A stretch of DNA of 64,000 nt from Neomegalonema sp. (lineage in GTDB: Bacteria; Pseudomonadota; Alphaproteobacteria; Rhodobacterales; Rhodobacteraceae): positions 263,650 to 327,649 of the forward strand of contig NZ_JAQTXI010000001.1 in the NCBI RefSeq assembly GCF_028688855.1, written 5' to 3'. A program made the translations under genes and the position numbers. The notes below the pieces were generated by a model that did no database searches, was not told the origin of the DNA, and saw only the letters and a program-made list of their open reading frames with translations. Below, one piece after another: positions 16,894-24,128 of this stretch; positions within the stretch are counted from its first letter, which is position 1, and each line of letters starts with the position of its first letter.

Positions 16894-19377
16894 ATGGGTA
16901 AGATGGGCAAGGGCCTTGTCGCGGTGGTCGCTTTGGCCGCAGCCGCCTGGGCTGGCGGCTGGTTCTACGTCAAGGGCAAGATCCCTCAGGCCATCGCGCA
17001 GCAGACCGCCGCGCTGAAGGCTCAGGGTCTGGAGGTCGCCCATGGCCCCGTCACCGTGACCGGCTTCCCCTTCAGGCACGACGCCCGCATCGAGAACGTC
17101 GTGGCGACCGCCACGCGCGATCAGCTCGGGCAGAAGGTCGTCGCCGCGACGACCATTCCCTGGATCGAGGGATCCTGGGCGATGTTCTCGCCGAGCAAGG
17201 GCCGCGTCACCGGGATCGCCGAGACCTCCAGGGTCGACGTGACCATGGGCGAGCGCCGCTTCGCGGGCGATCTGAAGATCGCGAACCTGCGCGGCGCCGT
17301 GGACGGCTCCGATTCTCGGGCCGCGGCCTACGACCTCGCCGCCGATTCGTTCGGCCTGACGCTCGCGGGCGCCCTCACCGACGCGCAGAAGCTGCTGCCC
17401 GGTCCGCGCGACGTCTCCGTGCGCACGGGCCCCGTCACGCTGAAGGGGACCACCGGCGGCGCCGAGACCTTCGAGAACGTCCTCGCCGATCTGGTCACGA
17501 CGGTCCGCAGCTCCCAGCCCAACCCCGACTTCACCCAGGAGGGCCTGGTCGAGAGCGTGGCGACGCTCGGGCTCTCCAGCCTGACCGCCCGGGGCTCGCG
17601 CCAGGGCGAGACCCGGACCGGCGAACTCCTGCTGCCCGCGCTGATCGACCTGAAGGTCAAGACCGGCGAGCTCCCCGAGGTCGCCATTCCGATGAAGTCG
17701 ACCAACGCCCGCCTGAACTTCGTCGACGCCCCCGAGAAGATCGACTTCACCCTGAGCGGCGACGCCCTGAGCTACGCCATGACCCAGAGCGAAGGCCCCA
17801 TCTCGGTTTCTTCGGACGCCGGCTACGGGAAATTCGAGTTCAAGGGCCATGTGGGCAAGGCGACCCTCGCCGAATTCGACCCCGCCAGACTCGAAGCGGG
17901 CGCGATCCCCGATTTCTCGAAGGTGGATTTCCGCGTCGCCTACAAGGCCGACGATTCCCACGTGCTCATGAAGTCGACGCCCAACGAGGCCGCCGAGCCC
18001 GATCCCTTCAACGCCATGCCGCCCATTCCGGCCTTCGATCTGGACGTCCGGACCGGCCGGAGCGACGGCGTGATCGCCGTGGAGAAGGGCGTCTTCGATC
18101 TTTCGGGCGTTTCGGCGGCCAACGTCTTCACCTTCTCCGGCCCCGCCGAGGTCTCGGGCGAGATCGGCAACATGGTCGCGAAGATCAACGGCCCGCTGCT
18201 CGCGGCCGAGGCGCCGCAGCCTTTCGTCGTCGAATACGACCTCGACAAGGTGACGCTCAACGAAGGCGCCTGGGATCTGATCGATCCCACCGGAGCCCTG
18301 GACCGCCAGATCAACCGCCTGCGGCTCGCCTTCTCGGGCGACCTCACGCTGAACGCCAGCCTCGGCGATCAGGAGACGCTGGAGGCGGCCATGGCGGCGG
18401 GCAAGGAGCCCGTCTTCCCGAACCGCGTCAAGATCGACGACGTGACCATCGACGCCCTGGGCCTGGTGGCCAGGGCGAGCGGAGAAGCCGCCTTCGACGC
18501 CGCGAATCCCGCCGCTCCGCCCCGGGGCGCGGCCGTCGCGAGCCTCCGGAACTGGAGCCCCTTCCTGACCTCTCTGGCGAACGCGGGCTTCGTGCCCCCG
18601 GACGCCGTCGGCATGGCCGAAGGCATGATCGGCATGCTCGGCGAGACCAACGAGGCGGGCGAGACCATCTTCAACGTGGTCGCGGGCGAAGACGGCGTGC
18701 TGACGGTGAACGGCAATCCTCTGGGCGAGCTGCCGGGGATCGGCGGCCCCTCCCTGGAGCCCTCTTCCGATGACGAATGGCCTCTGGAGGAGGAGCTTCC
18801 GCTCGACGAGGAGGAGTTCGACGGCGTCGAGGAGCAGGAGCTTCCGCCGATCATCGAGGCGCCCGCGCCCCTGACCCCCGGGATCGCGCCCGCGCCCGCC
18901 ATCGCCCCCGAAGCTCCGGCTCCGGTGGAGACCGCTCCGCAGGAGGCCGTTCCCGCGCCTGCGCCTGTCGCTCCCGGAACCGAGGGCAGCCTTCAGGATC
19001 TGCGCCAGAACCTCGAACAGGGGGCTCACGAGCTCCATCAGGAGGCCGGACAGGAGCTCCAGCGCCTTGAGGAAGGCGCGCGCGAGAGCCTCGAAGGGCT
19101 TCAGGAGGCTCTCCCCGGCGGCGAGCAGATCCGCCGCGACGCCGAACAGGGCGTCGAGGGCCTTCAGCAGGGCCTCCAGGACATGCGCGAGGGCCTGCCG
19201 AGCGTCGATCAGCTGCGTCAGGGCGCCGAGGAAGGCGCGGAGCGCCTCCAGCAGGGCGTCGAGGAAGGCGCGGATCGTCTCCGGCAGGGCGTCGAGGAAG
19301 GCGTCCAGCGCCTGGAGAACGGCGTCGAGCAGCTGCGCGAAGAGGTCGATCCGACCCATCCGAGCACCCATCAGTAA
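16894..19377 (+). CDS. DUF2125 protein with acidic/proline linker and 11-residue-repeat tail
   Basis: An 827-residue protein. Residues 5-27 form an uncleaved signal anchor or signal peptide, followed by WFYVKGKIPQAIAQQTAALKAQG and TVTGFPFRHDARIENV, typical of alphaproteobacterial DUF2125, which extends to about residue 600 as many beta strands. Residues about 614-696 are a Glu/Asp- then Pro/Ala-rich linker. Residues about 699-819 are a charged amphipathic helix that includes near-identical 11-residue repeats of the form GVEEGADRLRQ. DUF2125 proteins are normally about 350-550 residues, so this is a long variant. The domain is probably periplasmic; the tail could form a coiled coil or bind a membrane surface. 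The start has GAAGGAGC upstream, and a strong terminator follows the gene. Confidence 0.75.
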   Translation: MGKMGKGLVAVVALAAAAWAGGWFYVKGKIPQAIAQQTAALKAQGLEVAHGPVTVTGFPFRHDARIENVVATATRDQLGQKVVAATTIPWIEGSWAMFSPSKGRVTGIAETSRVDVTMGERRFAGDLKIANLRGAVDGSDSRAAAYDLAADSFGLTLAGALTDAQKLLPGPRDVSVRTGPVTLKGTTGGAETFENVLADLVTTVRSSQPNPDFTQEGLVESVATLGLSSLTARGSRQGETRTGELLLPALIDLKVKTGELPEVAIPMKSTNARLNFVDAPEKIDFTLSGDALSYAMTQSEGPISVSSDAGYGKFEFKGHVGKATLAEFDPARLEAGAIPDFSKVDFRVAYKADDSHVLMKSTPNEAAEPDPFNAMPPIPAFDLDVRTGRSDGVIAVEKGVFDLSGVSAANVFTFSGPAEVSGEIGNMVAKINGPLLAAEAPQPFVVEYDLDKVTLNEGAWDLIDPTGALDRQINRLRLAFSGDLTLNASLGDQETLEAAMAAGKEPVFPNRVKIDDVTIDALGLVARASGEAAFDAANPAAPPRGAAVASLRNWSPFLTSLANAGFVPPDAVGMAEGMIGMLGETNEAGETIFNVVAGEDGVLTVNGNPLGELPGIGGPSLEPSSDDEWPLEEELPLDEEEFDGVEEQELPPIIEAPAPLTPGIAPAPAIAPEAPAPVETAPQEAVPAPAPVAPGTEGSLQDLRQNLEQGAHELHQEAGQELQRLEEGARESLEGLQEALPGGEQIRRDAEQGVEGLQQGLQDMREGLPSVDQLRQGAEEGAERLQQGVEEGADRLRQGVEEGVQRLENGVEQLREEVDPTHPSTHQ
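19222..19320 (+). repeat. Three 33-bp tandem repeats in the DUF2125 tail
   Basis: Three 33-base units (19222-19254, 19255-19287, 19288-19320) each start GGCGYCGAGGAAGGCG and encode G-[AV]-E-E-G-[AV]-x-R-L-x-[QN]. A partial fourth unit follows. The units agree at DNA level, suggesting recent expansion. Confidence 0.85.
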
Positions 19378-19469
19378 GCCCGCGACGCGGCCTTGAACGT
19401 CGCCCCCGACCCCGCGCGGGTCGGGAGGCGGCCCGCAGACCGCAGGTCGGGACGAAGACGAATCGGAAC

Positions 19470-19501
19470 GGCGCCGGAGGGCTTCCTCCGGCGCCTTTTT
19501 T
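19470..19501 (+). terminator. Strong intrinsic terminator after the DUF2125 gene
   Basis: GGCGCCGGAGG (19470-19480), loop GCTT, perfect complement CCTCCGGCGCC (19485-19495), then six T residues (19496-19501). It lies 93 bases after the DUF2125 stop. recF converges from the right, so this also guards against read-through into recF. Confidence 0.95.
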
Positions 19502-19549
19502 CATGTCCATGGGCGGGGAAGGGGCGGAGGCCCGCGCGATCCGCAGGGC

Positions 19550-20695
19550 TCAGCCCTCCAGCACCGAGCCTTCCAGCGTCTCGCGCACGCTCAGACGCAG
19601 GGTTCCGGGCGGCGCGGCCTCGAAGAGCCGCATCTCGGCGCCGGTCATCCAGACCTGGGCCCCCAGATCCGCCAGAGCCTGAAACAGCGCGGCGCGGCGT
19701 CCGGCGTCGAAATGGGCGGAGATCTCGTCGAGCAGCAGCACCGGCGGCGCGTCGTCGAACTCCGCCAGAGCGCGGGCGTGGGCGAGGATCATCCCGACCA
19801 GAAGCGCCTTCTGCTCTCCCGTGGAGCAGAGCGCGGCGGGCGTCTCCTTCCCGACGTAGACGGCTTCGAGATCCATGCGATGAGGCCCGATCAGCGCGCG
19901 GCGGGCTGCGGCGTCGCGGGGGCGGCCCTCGGCGAGGCGGCGGCGGAAGGCGGCCTCGGTTTCTTCGGGGGAGAAGCCCTCGGCGAGCGCCGCTTCCGGC
20001 AGGCCGGTCAGATTCAGGCGGGCGACGGGGAAATCTTCGGAAGCCTCCTCCGCGGCGGCGCTCAGGCGGCGCAGGGTCTCCATGCGGGCGGAGGACAGCG
20101 CCGTTCCGGCGCGGGCCATCTCGTCTTCGAGGGCGTCCAGCCAGCGGGAATCGGCGCGGGGATCCTCGAGCAGGCGGTTGCGTTCGCGCATGGCCCGCTC
20201 ATAGGCGAGGGCGCGCTCGCCATGCTCCGGGACGAAGGCCAGCGTCAGGCGATCCCAGAAGCGGCGGCGGTCGCCGGGAGATTCGAGAAACAACCGGTCC
20301 AGCGCCGGAGTCAGCCAGACCAGCCGCGCCGGAGCCCCCAGAGCCGAACGCCCGAGCTCGCGGCCGTCGATGCGCGCGAGTCGGCGGCCTTCGGGATCCG
20401 CGCCGACGCGCAGCTCCGCCGAGTCGGCCTCGATCTCCGGCGCGCGCCAGAGGGCTTCGACGGCCCAGCCCGCGCGTTCGGGACGGCGGGCGAACTCCTC
20501 CGGCGAGGCCCCGCGCAGGCCTCGCCCCGGCGCGAGCAGCGAAAGGGCTTCGAGGAGATTGGTCTTGCCCGCGCCGTTGGGGCCGGTCAGCGCGACCGAG
20601 GCTCCGTCGGGAATCTCCAGCTGCAGGGCGCTCCAGGAGCGGAACCGCGCCAGACGCAGCCTCAGAGCCGCCCGCGCCGGAGCCCCGCCCGCCAT
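19550..20695 (-). CDS. recF: DNA replication and repair protein RecF
   Basis: A 381-residue SMC-like ATPase that loads RecA at gapped DNA together with RecO and RecR. The Walker A motif GPNGAGKT is at residues 38-45, the ABC signature region reads CSTGEQKALLVGMILAHA, and Walker B is VLLLDEISAHFD. The N-terminus LRLARFRSWSALQLEIPDG is typical. The start ATG overlaps the dnaN stop (TGATG); a GTG three bases upstream is an equally possible start. recF is translationally coupled to dnaN. gyrB, its usual downstream neighbour, is absent; the gene faces the DUF2125 terminator instead. Confidence 0.95.
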   Translation of the reverse strand: MAGGAPARAALRLRLARFRSWSALQLEIPDGASVALTGPNGAGKTNLLEALSLLAPGRGLRGASPEEFARRPERAGWAVEALWRAPEIEADSAELRVGADPEGRRLARIDGRELGRSALGAPARLVWLTPALDRLFLESPGDRRRFWDRLTLAFVPEHGERALAYERAMRERNRLLEDPRADSRWLDALEDEMARAGTALSSARMETLRRLSAAAEEASEDFPVARLNLTGLPEAALAEGFSPEETEAAFRRRLAEGRPRDAAARRALIGPHRMDLEAVYVGKETPAALCSTGEQKALLVGMILAHARALAEFDDAPPVLLLDEISAHFDAGRRAALFQALADLGAQVWMTGAEMRLFEAAPPGTLRLSVRETLEGSVLEG

Positions 20696-21822
20696 CACAC
20701 GCGCATCGGCATGACGACGTAGAGCGCGCTTTCGTCCTCGCCGTCGCGGGCGAGCATGGGCGCGTTGGGATCGGCGAGGAAGAAGGCCGCGTCGCCCTTC
20801 TCGATCTGCCCGAGGATGTCGAGCAGATAGCGGGCGTTGAATCCGATCTCCAGCGGCGCGGCGCCATAGCCGACGAGCAATTCCTCGGCGGCGCTGCCGC
20901 TGTCGGGGCTGATGACCGAGAGGGTCAGCTTGTCCTCCTCCAGGGTCAGCTTGACGGCGTTGGTCTTGTCGGTGGCGACGGTGGCCACGCGGTCGACCGC
21001 GGCGGCGAGCAGCTTCGGATCGGCGTGCAGGCGCTTGTCGTTATGGCGCGGGATGACGCGCGAATAATCGGGGAAGTCGCCCTCCACCACCAGAGAGGTG
21101 AGCACCACCGGTCCGCAGGCGAAACGCACCTTGTCCTCGGAGATGGAGACCTCGACTTCGGCTTCGGCGTCCTCCAGCAGCTTGCCCAGCTCTGTGACGG
21201 TCTTGCGCGGCAGGATGACGCCCCTGGCGGGCATGGCCTCGGCGCCCGAGGGCGGATCGGTCTCGATGCGGGCGAGGCGATGGCCGTCGGTGGCCACGGC
21301 CCGCAGTCGCCGCAAGCCGCCCTCGGCCTGGGCCAGATGCAGATAGACGCCGTTGAGGTAATAGCGCGATTCGTCGGAGGACATGGCGAATTTCGCCTTG
21401 TCGAGCATGCGCTTGAGCGCCCCCGCCTTCATGACGAAGCGCGCGGCGTATTCGGCGGTGGCCATGCGGGGGAAATCGGCGTCGGGCAGGGTGGCCAGCT
21501 CGAAGCGCGAGCGCCCGGCCACGATCTCCAGACGCGCGGCGGCGGGATCATGGCTCAGCGAGATCTGCGCGCCGTCGGGCAGCTTGCGGATGATCTCGTG
21601 GAGCGTCTGGGCGGGCGCCGTGGCGCCGCCCGGGGTCTCGACCTGGGCGGCGGCGCTCTCGACGGCCTCGACGCCGAGGTCCGTGGCGGCGAGGGTCAGG
21701 CGTCCGTCTTCGGCGCGCAGCAGCACATGGGCGAGGATGGGCATGGTCTGCCGCCGCTCGACGACGCTTTGCACATGGCTCAGAGCCTTCAACAAGGCGC
21801 CGCGTTCGAGAATCGCCTTCAT
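20695..21822 (-). CDS. dnaN: DNA polymerase III beta subunit (sliding clamp)
   Basis: A 375-residue clamp that encircles DNA and tethers polymerase III. The N-terminus KAILERGALLKALSHVQSVVERR and TMPILAHVLLRAEDGRLTLAATDLGVE are diagnostic, and the C-terminus ends YVVMPMRV, the standard clamp tail. The ATG at 21822 is supported by GAAGGAC; the frame continues upstream, but that part is not conserved. dnaN is followed directly by recF, but dnaA is not upstream: the next gene on this strand is a threonine dehydratase. So this is not the replication origin cluster found in many bacteria, and no DnaA-box cluster was seen. Confidence 0.96.
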   Translation of the reverse strand: MKAILERGALLKALSHVQSVVERRQTMPILAHVLLRAEDGRLTLAATDLGVEAVESAAAQVETPGGATAPAQTLHEIIRKLPDGAQISLSHDPAAARLEIVAGRSRFELATLPDADFPRMATAEYAARFVMKAGALKRMLDKAKFAMSSDESRYYLNGVYLHLAQAEGGLRRLRAVATDGHRLARIETDPPSGAEAMPARGVILPRKTVTELGKLLEDAEAEVEVSISEDKVRFACGPVVLTSLVVEGDFPDYSRVIPRHNDKRLHADPKLLAAAVDRVATVATDKTNAVKLTLEEDKLTLSVISPDSGSAAEELLVGYGAAPLEIGFNARYLLDILGQIEKGDAAFFLADPNAPMLARDGEDESALYVVMPMRV

Positions 21823-21874
21823 GGAGCCGTCCTTCGCGCTGATCCGACCGTAAATCCGGGTTTTGGGGCCGCAG

Positions 21875-21904
21875 ATTATCCGCCCGATCCGCAAAAGACC
21901 AGAA
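21875..21904 (-). promoter_or_regulatory. Candidate promoter for dnaN-recF
   Basis: On the minus strand TTCTGG (21899-21904) and GATAAT (21875-21880) are 18 bases apart, about 55 bases before dnaN. The -10 box is good and the -35 box weak. Confidence 0.4.
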
Positions 21905-21959
21905 TCTTGCGCGCGTTCCGCAGGCGGGATTCGCGCCCCGCCGAGCCTCCCGGCTGGCT

Positions 21960-21995
21960 GTTCGGCCGCCCGTTCGGCCGCCCGTTCAGCCGCCT
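21960..21995. repeat. 12-bp tandem repeat at the end of the threonine dehydratase gene
   Basis: GTTCGGCCGCCC occurs at 21960-21971 and 21972-21983, with a two-mismatch third copy at 21984-21995 that overlaps the dehydratase stop region. It has no obvious function. Confidence 0.6.
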
Positions 21996-22984
21996 GTCGC
22001 GAGGGCGCGGGCGAAGACCGCCGGATCGACGTTGCCGCCCGAGGCGACCACGATCACGGCCTCGCCCCGGATCGCCTCGCGCCGGAAGAGCGCCGCCGCC
22101 AGAGAGGCGGCTCCGCCCGGCTCCAGCACGATCTTCAGCCGCGCGAAGGCGGCGGCCATGGCGCGCAGGGCCTCTTCGTCGCTGACGGCGAGGCCGGGTC
22201 CGAAGGCGCGGCGGCCGATGGCGAAAGGCAGAACGCCGGGGCTCGGCGACATGAGCGCGTCCTGAATCGAGCCCCCCACGGCGTGATTGCTCCGGATGGC
22301 GCCGGCCTCCAGCGAGCGCGCCCAGTCGTCGAAGCCTTCGGGCTCGGCGGTGCGGACGGTCAGGCCCGGCGCGCGCTCGGCCAGAGCCAGAGCAACCCCC
22401 GAAGCCAGTCCGCCGCCCGAGCAGTTGACCAGGACGCTGGCCTCCGTCACACCCGCTTCAAGGGCCTGATCGGCGATCTCCAGCCCGACCGTGCCCTGTC
22501 CGGCGATGACGAAGGGGTCGTCGAAGGGAGGCACGAGCGTCAGGCCGCGCTCCTCGGCGAAGCGGCGGGCGATGGCGGCGCGATCCTCGGTGCGGCGGTC
22601 GTAGAGGACCACCTCGGCGCCGTAACGGCGCGTGGCCCCGATCTTGGCGGCGGGGGCGTCCTTCGGCATGACGATCACGGCGGGCATGTCCTGGAGCTTC
22701 GCCGCATAGGCCACGCCCTGAGCGTGGTTCCCCGAGGAGAAGGCGACCACGCCGCGCGTGCGGGCCTCGCCCTGGAGCGCCGAAAGCCGGTTCCAGGCGC
22801 CGCGGAACTTGAAGCTGCCCGTCCGCTGGAGGCATTCCGCCTTGACCAGCAGGCGGCGTCCGGCCTGTTCGTTGAGGAAGGGATCTTCAAGCAGCGGCGT
22901 GCGGCGGACGACTCCGGCCAGCCTTCCGGCGGCGGCGAGGACGTCGCCGAATCCCGGCGGCGCGAGGTTCGCGGCGGCGCTCAC
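21986..22984 (-). CDS. Threonine/serine dehydratase (PLP-dependent, no regulatory domain)
   Basis: A 332-residue fold-type II PLP enzyme that deaminates threonine or serine to 2-oxobutyrate or pyruvate. RTGSFKFRGAWN holds the PLP lysine (Lys59), FSSGNHAQGVAYAAKL is the substrate loop, and CSGGGLASG the phosphate-binding loop. There is no C-terminal ACT domain, so it resembles the catabolic TdcB or serine-racemase-like group rather than biosynthetic IlvA. The only sensible start is the GTG at 22984, which overlaps the stop of the hydrolase upstream (GTGA). Hydroxyectoine utilisation enzymes (EutB) are close relatives and cannot be excluded, but no ectoine genes are nearby. Confidence 0.8.
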   Translation of the reverse strand: MSAAANLAPPGFGDVLAAAGRLAGVVRRTPLLEDPFLNEQAGRRLLVKAECLQRTGSFKFRGAWNRLSALQGEARTRGVVAFSSGNHAQGVAYAAKLQDMPAVIVMPKDAPAAKIGATRRYGAEVVLYDRRTEDRAAIARRFAEERGLTLVPPFDDPFVIAGQGTVGLEIADQALEAGVTEASVLVNCSGGGLASGVALALAERAPGLTVRTAEPEGFDDWARSLEAGAIRSNHAVGGSIQDALMSPSPGVLPFAIGRRAFGPGLAVSDEEALRAMAAAFARLKIVLEPGGAASLAAALFRREAIRGEAVIVVASGGNVDPAVFARALATGG

Positions 22985-23874
22985 AGGACGCGCTCGCGCG
23001 AATCGAGCCGCGCCAGGAAGGCGTCCAGCGCGTTGAGCGCCTCGGGCTCGTCGAGGAAGGGCACATGCCCCCGGCCCCGCACGGTGGCGGTCACGAGGTC
23101 GGGCTTCACGCGGCGCATCTTCGCCACGGTCTCCAGAGTCAGCAGATCGGAGTTCTCGCCCCGGATCAGCAGGGTCTCCTTGTCGGCGAGGGCGCGGAAC
23201 TGCGGCCAGAAGTCTCCGCCGGGCCCCGATTTGGCGGCGGCCAGGGCGGCGTCGCGCATCCTGGGGTCGTAGTCGAGCTCGATCCGGCCTTCGGGAGTCT
23301 CGCGGAAGCTGCGCCGGGCCCAGGCGAGCCATTGCGCTTCGGTGATCTGGAAATCGGCGGCGTTGTTGACCTTCAGGGCGGCCACGGCGTCGGCCCAGGT
23401 TTCGAGCGGCTCGGGCCGGATCCCGAGATAGCCGAAGATCCGCGCCAGACCCTGAGGCGCCAGCTCCGGCCCGACGTCGTTCAGGGCCACGCCCCGCACG
23501 AGGTCCGGGCGCACGCCGTTGAGGATCAGCGCCTGAAGTCCGCCCCGCGAGGTGCCGATGATGGCGCAGGGGCGGCGCAGCTCGTTGGAGACGAGCTGCA
23601 GCACGTCGCCCACCTCGACGATGAGGTTGTAGTTTTCGAATTTCGGATCGTGGTCCGAGGCCCCGCGCCCGCGCGCGTCGAGCGTCAGCACGCGGCGATC
23701 CGCGGAGAGGCGGCGGGCGAGCTGGTCGAAATCCTTGCCGTTGCGGGTCAGGCCCGCGAGGCAGATCACCGGGGTGCGCTGGGAGAAGGGCGAGCCGTAA
23801 TCGCGGAAGGCGAGGTTCAAGCCGTCGGCCGCGCGGAAGCTTCGGGCCCGATGGCCCTCTTGCGCCGATTCCAT
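22981..23874 (-). CDS. Alpha/beta-fold hydrolase
   Basis: A 297-residue hydrolase. The oxyanion strand reads VICLAGLTRNGKDFDQLARRL, the acid loop TLDARGRGASDHDP, the nucleophile elbow GTSRGGLQAL (Ser), and the catalytic His is in GRGHVPFLDEPEALNALDAFL, so all triad elements are present. The substrate cannot be told from sequence; this subgroup is common in Rhodobacterales next to a threonine dehydratase. The start at 23874 is the ATG before ESAQEGHRARSF, with a G-rich site upstream. The last four bases overlap the dehydratase start, so the two are translationally coupled. Confidence 0.8.
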   Translation of the reverse strand: MESAQEGHRARSFRAADGLNLAFRDYGSPFSQRTPVICLAGLTRNGKDFDQLARRLSADRRVLTLDARGRGASDHDPKFENYNLIVEVGDVLQLVSNELRRPCAIIGTSRGGLQALILNGVRPDLVRGVALNDVGPELAPQGLARIFGYLGIRPEPLETWADAVAALKVNNAADFQITEAQWLAWARRSFRETPEGRIELDYDPRMRDAALAAAKSGPGGDFWPQFRALADKETLLIRGENSDLLTLETVAKMRRVKPDLVTATVRGRGHVPFLDEPEALNALDAFLARLDSRERVL

Positions 23875-23946
23875 AGCCCCCACCCCATCTTGCGCGGCTT
23901 GCCTGCAGTCCGTCCGGAGACCCCGCAACGCCCCATTCCGGGACGG

Positions 23947-23974
23947 AGAGTAACGCAATCGGCGCGCAAGGCAA
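23947..23974 (-). promoter_or_regulatory. Candidate promoter for the hydrolase-dehydratase pair
   Basis: On the minus strand TTGCCT (23969-23974) and TACTCT (23947-23952) are 16 bases apart, about 75 bases before the hydrolase start. Confidence 0.3.
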
Positions 23975-24057
23975 GGGAAAAGGAACTCGCCTCTCAGGCG
24001 TATCCGCGGATTCTCCGCGTCGCGCCGCGCAAGAGGCTTCAGGCCAGGAGATTGAAT

Positions 24058-24071
24058 ATGTTCACGAACAT
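24058..24071. promoter_or_regulatory. Isolated 14-bp palindrome, possible operator
   Basis: ATGTTC-AC-GAACAT is a perfect inverted repeat with a two-base centre, in the 254-base region between the transglycosylase end and the hydrolase start. GTTC/GAAC half-sites occur in several LexA- and MarR-type operators, but the spacing does not match the alphaproteobacterial LexA box. Confidence 0.3.
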
Positions 24072-24128
24072 CGAAGGCCCTTCAGGCACCGGGAGGGCTC
24101 CGGCGCCTTTTCCGGGCGGAAAAACCGT

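Noticed and set aside
19378..21990. Replication origin near dnaN-recF
   Set aside because: No dnaA gene and no cluster of DnaA boxes (TTATCCACA-like) is visible, so I do not call an origin.
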